64,000 bases of DNA from Sepiola atlantica (Eukaryota > Mollusca > Cephalopoda > Sepiida > Sepiolidae), in contig OY744544.1 of NCBI GenBank assembly GCA_963556195.1, positions 43,138,484 through 43,202,483 on the forward strand, written 5' to 3'. Both the position numbers and the translations under genes were made by a program. The first letter of the stretch is position 1. The number at the start of each line of letters is the position of its first letter. Shown piece after piece: positions 42,816-53,439 of this stretch. The notes under the pieces were generated by a model that ran no database searches, was not told the DNA's origin, and saw only the letters and a program-made list of their open reading frames with translations.

Positions 42816-43842
42816 CATGTTTGTTTATAGTTCGTGTCTGTTTGTTTTTTTGTTTAAAATTTCTATAAAGATTCAATTTTGATTTATATAAAATAGAAAG
42901 ATTTTGATTCCATTAAAATAAAATAAAAAGATATAATGAAGGACTAATTAAAAGTAATTAACATTTTATATTTGTTTTCATAAAAATAAAACGAAAATGT
43001 TCAATTAGCAGTGGTGGGGGGGGGTGAAGTGATTCATGTGAATGTATAGACATTAGCAGTTGATAGCTGCACATTATTCATAAAAGAAATAGTTTTTATT
43101 CGATATTTTCAGAAACATTATTAAAAATTCCAAGTAAATAAAAAAAAAATAGTGATTAAAAAAATAAAAACAAAAGAACATTCAGTTGAGACGAAGCTAC
43201 CAAACATAAATGTTAAGTCAGGCATTGATTGAGATCGAGTGATGCTGACAATATTAATTTTGGGAGGATTCATTTTTATTTTATTTTTATTTTTTTGCAG
43301 CGGCAGCGTACTTAAAAACTTAATTAAGATTTGAACTCAAAAGAAAATGTATACATATATTATGTATCTAATAGAAATACATTTTCTTTTGTTTTGTTTC
43401 AATTTGTTTTCGGAAAGTTTGTTATTTTTATTTTAATATTTTTTTGTTTGTCTAGTGTTCATAGGACAGGCATTTGACTAGTAGTGTAAATACCCCATCG
43501 AAAACTGGATTGACCTATACACAAGGTACAGCAAAATATTTTTTAAAGTAATAAGAGAAGGAAACCAGAGGAAAAGAAAGAAATAAAAAGAAAGAAATAA
43601 AACGAAAGAAGAAAAAGAAAAAGAAAAGAAGAAAAGAAAAGAAAAAAAAGAAAAGAAAAAAAGAAAAGAAAAAAAAGAGCAATCTATACATAAAATCAAC
43701 ATATATAGTGTTCCATGTAAACATCTAAAGACTGTCTCGGAATCAACTGTAGTTTTGATTATCACAAAAAAGATACTATTCAGCTGTATATTTTGTTTAG
43801 GATGATATCTTTATTTATATCAAGTTAGGTACATGTATATAT
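42816..43842. other. Unassigned spacer with polypurine tract
   Basis: About 43555-43680 is nearly pure A/G (AAAGAAAAGAA) on the plus strand. Open frames opposite it are poly-Phe/Ser by-products. Confidence 0.45.
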
Positions 43843-43844
43843 TT

Positions 43845-44340
43845 ATATATTTGTATGTACAGGATTCACTTTAAAACTAATTAAGCAATCATTATGAATT
43901 TTGGAACACAACTTCTTTGCGTAAGGGCGGGTAATATTGCTAAGGAGGTAAAAAAGAGGTGGAAGCCCTTTGTGAAAATTCAAATAACTCCGATCTTTGT
44001 GAAATTTTAACAATAGGTGTTTAGCATCAATTAATAAATATTCCACAAATTTCTGTTTATTTTGAGTATTTTAAAAGGATTTTAGACGGCATAACATGGA
44101 CACAACCTCCTATTTGAAAATTCAGATGTATCAGATTTGCACTGAATTTGATCCATAGTCATTGGACACCAATTAAACACGATTCTCTACATTTGAATTT
44201 CTTTTTAAAATCCTTTAAGCTGAAGCCTTTAAATTTAAGATATTTTCTAGAATCAAAAGCATTTGTTCAGAATTGGAATAATGATTCTAGACATAAGATT
44301 TAGTATCATTATATCTTGATAATTATCTTAGTAAGGGGAC
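43845..44340 (+). mobile_element. Helitron-like family 2 fragment
   Basis: Shares with 52190-52493 the blocks CCTTTGTGA.AATTCAAATA, GTGAAATTTTAACAATAGGT, TTAATAAATATTCC and CACAACCTCC.ATTTGAAAAT. The 3' terminus is missing here. Confidence 0.55.
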
Positions 44341-44384
44341 ATAAAAATTATGCAAAAGTGTTCTGTTCGGTCAAAGACAGAACT

Positions 44385-44860
44385 ATAAAGCGACGAGAGT
44401 CAAAGACAGGACTATATAACAACAGCAGTCAAAGACAAGATTTGAAAGCGACGGCGGTCAAAGACAAGATTGGAAAGTGACGGCGGTCAAAGACAAGATT
44501 GGAAAGTGACGGCGGTCAAAGACAAGATTGGAAAGTGACGGCGGTCAAAGACAAGATTGGAAAGCGATGGCGGTCAAAGACAAGATTGGAAAGTGACGGC
44601 GGTCAAAGACAAGATTGGAAAGCGACGGCGGTCAAAGACAAGATTGGAAAGCGATGGCGGTCAAAGACAAGATTGGAAAGCGATGGCGGTCAAAGACAAG
44701 ATTGGAAAGCCATAGCGGTCAAAGACAAGATTTGAAAGCGATAGTGGTCAAAGACAAGATTTGAAAGCGATGGTGGTCAAAGACAAAATTTGAAAGCGAT
44801 GGCGGTCAAAAACAAGACTTTAAAACGATGGCGATCAAAGACAAGATTTTAAAGCAATGG
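44385..44860. repeat. 29-bp minisatellite, about 17 copies
   Basis: The unit contains GACGGCGGTCAAAGACAAGA then TTGGAAAGC. Outer units at both ends are more diverged, as expected if expansion is central. The word CGATGGCGGTCAAA also occurs once at about 48396-48409, in the integrase C-terminal region of the adjoining retrotransposon. Confidence 0.95.
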
Positions 44861-44861
44861 T

Positions 44862-45203
44862 GTAGCAGCCATCATGCAGGTCCACAGGGAAAACGAGTGA
44901 GGGTTGCACCGTGTATTTTCCATCGGGGATTGAACCCAAAGTGTTCCGGTTACAAAATGGAAACTTGTAACTTTTGTCACGTGACGAGAGTTCATGTATG
45001 CAAATGGGCTTTGTTTTGCATGGGCTAATTCTCGTTGTCATAAAAAAGTAGACACTTTGCTCCAGAAAAGAGAAGAGAAAAGTTGACGTTGTGACCACGT
45101 CGAGCGCTGAGACAGAGAGAGAAAGAGAAAGAGAAAGAAAAAAGGAATTAAATTTTCGACTACAAACTATTCGGGCATTTCTGTGCTGTTTATTTGTGAC
45201 ATA
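44862..45203 (+). promoter_or_regulatory. Candidate 5' LTR/leader of the gypsy-like element
   Basis: Lies between the minisatellite and the gag start. It begins TGTAGCAGCCATCATG and ends near TTATTTGTGACA, with a purine tract at 45109-45147. No second copy was found after the pol region, so the LTR assignment rests on position only. Confidence 0.3.
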
Positions 45204-45735
45204 ATGGCAGACGCAAAGTTCGACCTAAAACTTATCCCTGAGTTTGACGGATCTATGTCTGTGGTGGACTGGGTTGAGAGATTGGAGCTAACATGTTGTT
45301 TGTGTGGGGTCAAGCAGGTCGAGTTGGTCATTCCCCTTCGACTAACGGGAGGCGCTCTAGATGTTTATCAGCAGCTAAGCGAGAATGATAAGGCCAATGT
45401 CGAGCAGATGAAGGCTGCGAACTACAAAGCTTTTGCGATAGACCCCTGCACAGCATACAAACGTTTTACTACCCGGAAACTATTGACAGACGAGACAGTG
45501 GATGTCTTCTTTGCTGCATTGAAAAATCTGGCCGTTCTGTTTGGAGGGTTGCCTGAACAGACTTTCGTGTATGCATTTGTGGCTGGACTCCCCCGTTCGA
45601 GTGAAGCTACTCCTAAGGGCATCCATAAGTATAGAGGCGACACCAATAGAACAGTTACTTGAGCGCGCCAGATCTATCATCTGGGATGAAGCAGAACTTG
45701 AGAAGCATGTTATAATGGCCGCACAGTCGACCAAG
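45204..45735 (+). pseudogene. gag: gag (capsid) fragment
   Basis: The ATG at 45204 opens a frame with EFDGSMSVVDWVERLE, LRLTGGALDVYQQLS, DPCTAYKRFTTRKL and LFGGLPEQTFVYAFVAGLP. The DW..R.E, L.G.A...Y..L and F..GLP patterns are those of retrotransposon capsid proteins. The frame shifts near 45600-45640 and continues as LERARSIIWDEAELEK. It would assemble the particle shell. Confidence 0.7.
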
Positions 45736-45736
45736 A

Positions 45737-45955
45737 GTGTGCTTTAAAAACTGGCAGAGGACGGACCCACATGTCAAAGTAAATTGTTTCCGCTGTGGGT
45801 GGAGTGGTCACATTGCAAAGGATTGCATGGACAGAAGACGCAGACGCATACAGTGCTTCCAGTGTGGCGGGATTGGACACATGGCCTCAAGCTGTTCAGG
45901 AAACGAGTCAGGGGACAAGATGTCAGTGCTGCTCTGCTCCCCGGACAAGATGTAA
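45737..45955 (+). pseudogene. gag zinc-knuckle region
   Basis: Two CCHC knuckles in one frame: CFRCGWSGHIAKDC and CFQCGGIGHMASSC, separated by the basic MDRRRRRIQ. They would bind the element's RNA during packaging. This frame differs from that of gag. Confidence 0.8.
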
Positions 45956-46332
45956 ACGAGGTGCAACCAATCATCAGAGTGCATGTTAATCAAACGCCTT
46001 GCTTAGCGCTTCTTGATTAAGGCTGCTCCCGTACCAAAGTGTGCGCAAAGTTATACCGTAACTGGAGCAAGAGGAGCATTAAAATAACAACGATAATTGG
46101 CGAGACGCAGGCGTGCTGTGGAGTAGCATTTGTAAAGATTTGCACGGACTCTGGTGTATCCACTGAGGTCAATGTCCTAGGCTTCGACCTACTGTTCGGA
46201 TATGACGCTATCAAGGCACTGGGTGGTGTTCTCATTACACCAGCTGAGACTGTGAAATTTCCTAAGGAACCGGTGTGTGCCGCACTTTGTATTGATCGTC
46301 CTAACTTCAAGGTGGAGTTTGATCAACGCTAA
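45956..46332 (+). pseudogene. Retropepsin-like protease fragment
   Basis: Reads VHVNQTPCLALLD, then a stop where the D-T/S-G active-site triad should continue (about 46017-46020), then GCS. Downstream VNVLGFDLLFGYDAIKALGG fits the helix after the flap in retropepsins. The stop in the active site alone would disable the polyprotein. Confidence 0.6.
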
Positions 46333-46374
46333 AAGATCTGGACTGCGTCATAGAAATGGACGGATGATAAAGTA

Positions 46375-46930
46375 CCAATCAAGCTACAGAATGGCGTCAC
46401 AGAATACCCCATAGCCACGAACGTTAGAGCCACATATAAACAAGAGCTTGACGCCTGGATCAAAGATGGTTGGTTGATCCCGTACCCCAACCAAGAGCTT
46501 GGATCTCCAAAAGGTCTTATCCCTTTAATGGCAGTGGTACAAGATAACAAATCAAAGGTGTGACCAGTCATGAACTACCGTGAGCTCAATCAATATATTG
46601 AGGCTTACACGGCTGATGCCGATGTATGTGAAAGCAAGTTAAGGGAGTGGTGCCAGAAAGGATCGAATGTATCATTGCTCGATCTGAGGAAGGCCTATCT
46701 GCAGGTGAGGGTTGACAAAACTTTATGGCCATTCCAAACGGTGGTATTTCGCAGCAGGAGATACTGCCTAACCAGACTTGGTTTTGGATTGAATGTGGTG
46801 CCGCAGATCATGAAGACCATTGTTAATGCTGTGTTATCCCAGGAGGAGACTGTCGAAAAGGCAACATTGGCGTACCTTGACGACATTTACATCAATGAAA
46901 TGTCAAGTCGGCGACGCACATCAGAGTGAA
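46375..46930 (+). pseudogene. Reverse transcriptase fragment
   Basis: IATNVRATYKQELDAWIKDG, GLIPLMAVVQDNKS, MNYRELNQYI, SLLDLRKAYLQVRVD, WPFQTVVF, RYCLTRLGFGLNVVPQIM and YLDD (46873-46884). These are RT blocks 2-5 of a Ty3/gypsy-type enzyme. The first catalytic aspartate lies in LLDLRKAYL. There is a stop near 46562 and a frame change after 46925. Confidence 0.8.
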
Positions 46931-47249
46931 ATTGGCAGAGTTTGGCCTAACATGCAAAGACCCAGAGTGGCTTGGAGACGCAGCACAAATACTGGGTCTG
47001 AAAGTCAGAGGGGAGGATGGCACCCTGCGATAAAGATGAGGAAATGTGATTTTCAGGCATCCCTGAAGTTCTCACAAGAAGGACCATTTTTTTCTTTGTG
47101 CGGAAAACTCGTGGGACACCTGCCAGGGTGTGGTTGGCTTTGTGTGGGAGTGAGTGTAATAAAACACAGGGCGAATACAGTAAACAAAGGGTGGGACGAT
47201 AAAACAAGTGATGCCCTACTCACCAGAATGATTACAGAAAGTGCTGAGA

Positions 47250-47590
47250 GACCCACACACAAGGACTCGGCCCGAGGAGACTGATGTGTCAATGGAGAAG
47301 AAATTAATGTATGAGTTGACGCTAGTTCACTAGCATTGGGAGTCCTGTTAGAGAAGGATGGAGCCATGTTGAAGGATGCCTGTTGATTGCGGCCTGCGAA
47401 CATCGTCCAGCACATCAACCTTGCTGAGTTAGATGCTGTGATGAAGGGCATTAACTTAGCACTACAGTGGCAGGCAAAGAGGTTGCACTTGCATACTGAC
47501 TCCCTTTGTGTCTATCACTGGGTGTCTGACACGCTGACTGGGAAAGCAAGAATACGCACCAGGGCAGCAAGCGAGATGTTAAGATGAGGT
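47250..47590 (+). pseudogene. RNase H fragment
   Basis: After CVNGEE-type text near 47290 comes NLAELDAVMKGINLALQWQ with the catalytic E, then LHLHTDSLCVYHWVSDTLTG with the TDS aspartate. The upstream first strand is disrupted by stops. Confidence 0.7.
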
Positions 47591-47659
47591 TAGACACCGT
47601 AAAGAGTCTAGTCTGCGAGTATGACCTGGTAGTCAGCATAACATTGGTCCAGTCATACT

Positions 47660-48320
47660 GCAACCTTTCTGACCAGCTGACATGAGTGCTTCGCAAATGG
47701 TACGATACAATAAAGGTGGGTGCCAAGCCCGATAATCAAACATGCGCTGCTACAGTAAGCGCGATGAGCCAGCAGCAGATAGAAAAAATCCACACACAAA
47801 GCAGACATCCAGGTGTCAAGATGACTCTGTATTTCGTAAACCCAGCAGTGGCCAAATCAGAGGTGAAACAAGTCATCAAGCACTGTGAGATGTCAGTCAA
47901 TTGACCCAGCACCAGCGCGGTGGTGAAAAGGACGACTGGAAGCAAGTGACGCATGGCAAAGGGTGGGAATGGATATCACACATTATAATGGCAACCACTT
48001 TCATTGGCCGTCTTTTACAAAAGGGGAGCACTGCATAAGATGTTGGCCGATAACGACCCAGCATTTTGAGCCACCAAGTAAGACAGTTTTTATGTGAATG
48101 GAGAGTTCAATTGCAGTTGCGATGCGCTTATGTACCATCAGGCAATGGCATTGCAGAACGAAGCCACCGCAGCATAAAGTGGATTGCTGCTAGAAAGAAA
48201 TGCTCTGGTGGGGAAACAACATACTGGTACAATGTTACGCCTAAGGATGGCGTGTCCCCAGCAACTGCACCCATGAATGCCATCTACACATACCAACTCG
48301 GGTAAAAAGAATCAACATTG
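47660..48320 (+). pseudogene. Integrase fragment
   Basis: IHTQSRHPGVKMTLYF and VKQVIKHCEM form the HHCC zinc region, though the final cysteine lies beyond a frame change near 47900. The core follows with VGMDITHYNG (first D), LADNDPAF (second D; a stop follows it) and GNGIAERSHRSIKW (the E). Part of the core is missing near 48000-48040. Confidence 0.7.
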
Positions 48321-48480
48321 TGCAATCACTTGACAACGAGAAGATGGATGGGCCATATGATGTGGGAGATCATACCTGGGTGAAACTGCCAAAATCGATG
48401 GCGGTCAAAATAAACTTAAAAATGACGATCGTTGAAAGAGTTCTACTTGTGAATATTACAGGAAGATTTTTGAGAAACCT

Positions 48481-49022
48481 GGCATAGGTGCATATGTCAA
48501 CTAGTTGTAGAATAGAATCGTAGTAGATTCTAATGTAATTCTTTACTGAAGCTGAAAGTGACTTGAAGTTTGGAAGTGGAAGGAAATGAAACCAGATCTG
48601 ACTATGAAGTCCAAAACGAGTTTAAGTGTTTCAAGAGTGGTACTACGTTCTTTGAATAAAGCCCAGAAAGGGACAACTAAAATTACCTCTGATGATTTAA
48701 CACATAAGACAAGGTTTGATTGAATACGAGCTGATATAGCCATGTCTCAAATATGTTAAATATATCTCTATAATATAGAAAAGCCTGTCTATTTAGCATA
48801 TATTGTCATCAATAACATACGGCCTACAAGCTCACTATTTTAATTTTTCTTCAGTTTTCTTTGTGGAAACTTGGACTATTTTCTTTAAAAAAATAGTTCT
48901 GTTTCATTTCTGTAAAATAAAATTATATCCCATTCGAAATTATTTTATAATGGTGACATATTTCAATAATAATCGATAAAACAATTCTACCTGTCCTAAG
49001 ACATGTATTCTTCTAGTGTGTG

Positions 49023-49059
<37 letters not shown>

Positions 49060-49679
49060 TGAAAATTCGGGAAAATTGAAACTTTTGGGGTTATCAGAAA
49101 AATTTCAGCCTGATATCCAATTCCAAAAACGCTTCTTTTAAATTAAAATTACATTTTTTTTTTAATTTAGTTTTCACTGTTTGTACTAACCATAAAATGA
49201 TAAATATTTATTGATTTTAAACTACCAGTAATACTAAAGTCTATAGATCGTAATGAATTGAGGTAAAATTGACACAAGTGAAAAATATAGATGAAAATTA
49301 CACAATGAGTTTATCAAAATCTTAGATACAATACATTAAGGAAAAACATTAAGTTTGTTAAATTAAAAAGACAATTGTATCTACATTTAAAAGTATAAGG
49401 ATTCTCAGCTAAATCACCACCCCCCTTTTAACAAAAAATGCAATACTACTTTTAAAAAAAAATTAAAAAAATTTTTTTTTTTTCTTAGTTCACACGTAAT
49501 CGGCTAAATTTAAAAAGTTAGAATATGTAATCAGTTTCGCATATAAATTTAACGTAAAATGATTACCTATTCCGAGCCAGTCTCTAACCAAATAGCAGTT
49601 TAAGGACATATAACCAGACTTTTTATTTAGTTAAGAAAGATAAATATCGTGAGTTTTGAGAGGGGGAGACAGGATAAAA
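48481..49679. other. Spacer with a Helitron family 2 3' end and (AT)n
   Basis: CTACCTGTCCTAAGACATGT then ATTCTTCTAGT ends at CTAG 49013-49016, a family-2 terminus like that at 52493. A TA tract runs from 49026 to 49058. Otherwise unassigned AT-rich DNA. Confidence 0.5.
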
Positions 49680-49880
49680 AGAACAACCCTCCCTTAATCC
49701 TAGAACTAACCCTAAATCCGGGTGGCAACATCCCCCCCCCCAAAAAAAACAATTCTCCCTTAACCCTACCACTAACCTTATGTCCGTGTGGCAACAGCCT
49801 CCTGCCCCTCAAAAAACACCTTCCTTAACCCTACCACTAACCTTTTAGTCCAGGTGGCAACAGAATCCCTCCCCCCCCCA
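49680..49880. repeat. About 70-bp repeat, three copies
   Basis: CTCCCTTAACCCTACCACTA then ACCTTATGTCCGTGTGGCAACA recurs three times with C-rich and A-rich runs between. The TTAACCC words are not a telomeric array. Confidence 0.75.
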
Positions 49881-49929
49881 ATTTTTTTTTTTTTTAATCG
49901 ATTTTATTTGCTTGAACACAACAAATTAA

Positions 49930-50035
49930 AATACTTGTATTATTTGGATTATCCAAACTACTACTGTCTTCATCTTGCATGTTATTGTTATGTTTCGGCC
50001 CGATGTAACCTCTGACCTTCTTCATCTTGTCTACA
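49930..50035 (-). repeat. PLE terminal-repeat fragment with decayed hammerhead
   Basis: The minus strand has ATGAAGAAGGTCAGAGGTTA, then CATCGGGCCGAAACATAACA and AAGATGAAGACAGTAG. GGUC/GGCC can still pair as helix II, but the CUGAAGA box has lost its first C and helix III is lost. Confidence 0.55.
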
Positions 50036-52185
50036 GATCAGGCTGTCTGAAAATACCAGCTTCCTGACCAAAAATGCATCAAACATTGATGTTATTATTT
50101 TTCCTTTCCCCTTTTCAAAACTCAATCATGTTCTGCAAAAACAAAAACATTTTTCCTCTACAAAACAACCAAACCAAACACAATAAATACTTAAACATAT
50201 AAAGAACTTGAAGCATAAAAACTTTTGCCAAAATGACCGGATTCGGTATAAAATAATCCAAAATGTAAGTGGTCAGTTTACAGTAAACTGCAGAGAACTG
50301 GACTCACCCCATGATCCCTTTAAAAATTAAACGAGTAAGTTTTTCAAAAAAAGTTTTTTATAATCTTTAAAGTTTTGCTGAATCCAGTGTACCGTAAAAA
50401 ACATGTAATGTGCGCACCTGTGTAATGTGTGGAGGTGATTTTCAGCATTAAATTTGTTACAAAAAGCATCTACACATGTAAAATTCACATTCTAAACATT
50501 TCAGAATTGACAGGCGGACGTAAGTGCTTTTCATTTTAGTTGTATTTAGCATAATTTCACTTAGTTACAATTATATTTTAATTAACCCAGTAAATATAAC
50601 AGTTCAATTTAATTTTGTAACACATAAATCTCAATATTGTCTTAAAAAGGTTTGACACCGGATGTAGGAGGTAATATGGATACCATGTCATGTCTACAAA
50701 TTGTTTGTTAGAAATGAACATCAAAGTGGTATACTTTATAATCTTCAAAGAGAAATGAAAGAAAAAAGGGGATAGTTTTATGTCCCTTTTTTTTCTTTCT
50801 TTTCTCTTAGTAGTATTTTCTTTTTTACAATAAATTACTTTTTAGTCTATTTTTCTAAATTTTTTTTACTAAAAAATGTCCCGGTCGACTATTTTCAATT
50901 GTTTATGAAAACATTTAAATAACACTTTGTCAACGTACTACGAATTACTGCAAATCAACTTTGTTTAAAAAGATAAAATAAATCTTTAGTTTGTTTCATT
51001 ATTTTCAATGGAAAACATTTCAGAAAAAATAGTTAGAAAGATCTACTCGCATAATGTACGCCCCCCCCCCCTCCTTCAAGTGTATTTTTACTTTTGCGAA
51101 AATATATGCACACATTATATGGGTTTTTTTTTTGGTAATCCGGAAATTAAACAAACAACTTCATAACTAAACATTCAGAAATTTAAAAAGAATCGGAATC
51201 TGTAATTGTATCGGAATCGGGAATTTAGAACAGAATCGGTGATTGTATCAGAATCAGGAAAAATATTGGAATCGTCCCATCACTAGTATATATATAATAT
51301 TTCAGATTTTGGTAAAATGGAACCAGCAGTTAAAAAGATTTTAATAAAATAGTCTGAGATCAAATATACATTTACATTATAAGTGGTCTGTCGGATGCAG
51401 AACATTTTATCTGTAAACAGTGTCATAGATTTTGAGTAAACAAAATGTATCAGGTGGGGAGAAGAAAGATTTTATGTAAAGGGGATCTGGTAAAGAGAGA
51501 GATTTTGAAGATTTAATTGGGGTTAGCGGAAAAAGTAATTGCATTTTTTTTTTATTTGAAATCTTTATCTGATCCTCAGCCAAATCTTGGGTTGCTTCCA
51601 TTTTATTCATTTCGAGAATGAGGAAATTTTATTTCTTTTAATCATTTTGGAGGAAAAAAGTTGCTTATTTATAGACATGAGATTTAAAACCTTTTTGAGA
51701 AGTGAAAGGACTGGTTATTTATTGCCATGACTAAATCAATATAAGCTTAGAGAAGAAGAAGAAGAGGAAAGGAACAGAAAGAAAGAGGTAAAGAAAAACG
51801 AAAAACAGGAATAGAAATAGAAAGAAAAAAGAAAGAGAAAAGAAAAAAAAGGAGAAAAAAAAGAAAAAAAAATTAAATAAAAGAGAAAATAAAAAGCTAA
51901 TTTCCAAAAAAGGCAAGTCATATCTTTGAATAATTTTAAAACATATGTGGCAAGTGTTTTGCAAGAAAGAAACATAAGTAAGCAAACAGCAAATTATTTG
52001 CTGTTAAATGTGCCTTTACAGAGAAACTATATCGATATCAAAGAGGTAAGAAACGAACTTGATGCATAGGTCAATTACATATAGGTAGAGTTACACATCT
52101 ACGTTTAGTTATTCTGAATTTGGGAATACAGTTGCCAAACGTAAGGGTTCAAATGTGGGCTATATTTAGTTAAATTTAGCTTTAT
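50036..52185. other. Unassigned AT-rich spacer
   Basis: A C run lies near 51061-51071 and an A/G-rich tract at about 51750-51900. A short palindrome, CAGTTTACAGTAAACTG, lies near 50275. No gene or known repeat. Confidence 0.4.
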
Positions 52186-52189
52186 GCAA

Positions 52190-52493
52190 AGGGTAGAAGC
52201 CCTTTGTGAGAATTCAAATAATTCCTATTTTTGTGAAATTTTAACAATAGGTATTAGACATAGATTAATAAATATTCCCCAAATTTCAGTTTCTTTGAAG
52301 TATTTTAAAGGGATTTTGAGGCACAACCTCCCATTTGAAAATTCAAATATCTAAAGTTTACATTGAATTTAATCAATACTCATTAGACATCACTTAAGCA
52401 AGATTCCCTCAATTTCAATTTCTTCTAAAGATCCCAAAACTGATTTATTCGAGGAATTAATTTTACCCATCCTGGGACGGGTATTCTTCTAGT
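52190..52493 (+). mobile_element. Helitron-like family 2 with complete 3' end
   Basis: Ends in the hairpin ACCCATCCTGGGACGGGT (52465-52482, one mismatch in seven pairs) followed by ATTCTT, CTAG (52489-52492) and T. The body matches 43845-44340. Confidence 0.7.
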
Positions 52494-52789
52494 TGATGAT
52501 GATCCAGACATTTTACCAACATTTTACCAACATTTTACCAACATTTTCATTAATTTGAAACAGATTCAGAATGATGGAATTTCATTATGTTTTACTTACC
52601 GATTCTTTACGTAGAGATTCAAAGAATAATGAAACTTTCATAGTTTGGTCAACTCACCTGGAATAGAAGAGAAAAAATATTGAATTGTTTGTTTGGTACA
52701 TTTTACTGCAAATCAACTCGTTTGGGTGTTATTTAAAGTAGAAACATAAAAAGCAGATTTCGTCATTTCTTTTAACATACCTTTCAAGT

Positions 52790-52990
52790 TCCTACTTACT
52801 GGCCTCCCCACGAGAGCAGAGTTAGTCGGTTTTTGATGTGGTAAAAATCCAGTCCCCCCCAAAAAACACTCTGGATTGGAACAGAAATTAAAATTGCCTC
52901 AGTCTAGAAGGATTTCTCCTTTACCGCCCGAGGACAGAACAGATGAACAGATACTACTTGTTGATCCTAGATAAAAGACCAAGGAATCTT
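52790..52990 (-). mobile_element. U2 snRNA-headed SINE-like element, copy 6
   Basis: On the minus strand the head is TATCTAGGATCAACAAGTAG then TATCTGTTC, decayed, followed by the shared body (GACTGAGGCAATTTTAATTTC, CACTCTGGATT.GAACAG in reverse, GGGGAGGCCAGTAAGTAGG). It has several indels relative to copy 4. Confidence 0.65.
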
Positions 52991-53435
52991 TTTAATGCCA
53001 AAACACAAAACCTACTGCAAACTATTGTATGTGATTAATCTCAATCTCATCTCATCTCAATATATATAAGGCAAAAATCTGTGATATGTATGTAACGCTA
53101 AGGCTTTTAAAATACTAAACAAACACCTCCGAATTAGGTATTATTTTAACCGGCATAACCTCGAGAAAATAATATCGAAAAATTAAAAAAAAAGATTCAT
53201 TTTTAAGGGGTCAAATAGCCATTTTTTCGTTTAATGTGATCACGATTTTTAATGTTATCTTGTGCACATGACGTCACATAAATAGGTACATGACGTCATA
53301 GTGATAGGTTCGGATATTATTTTATGCTATCGTCACGTTATTATTGTTTTTTTTTTTGCATTTTTCTTCGCACTATTGCCCTGATAAAAGGGAGGAGAAT
53401 AAGCGAGAATTATTTTAGTATAGCTCTAGAGGCCC
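52991..53435. other. Unassigned spacer
   Basis: Short GACGTCA-containing stretch near 53270-53300 and a T run near 53346. No element recognised. Confidence 0.35.
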
Positions 53436-53439
53436 CCTT

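Larger units (their letters stand above)
45204..48480 (+). pseudogene. Ty3/gypsy-like LTR retrotransposon, decayed
   Basis: In order on one strand: capsid-like gag, two CCHC zinc knuckles, aspartic protease, reverse transcriptase, RNase H, integrase zinc-binding and core segments, and a C-terminal tail. The RT-RNase H-integrase order is that of Ty3/gypsy elements. At least five frame changes or stops separate the domains, and no second LTR is visible. Coding-region GC is clearly above the surrounding AT-rich DNA. Confidence 0.8.

Noticed and set aside
45204..48480. A domesticated gag or host gene
   Set aside because: Stops and frameshifts break each domain and the domain order is that of a whole retrotransposon.
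49680..49880. Interstitial telomere (TTAACCC words)
   Set aside because: The words occur once per about 70-bp unit and are not in tandem.
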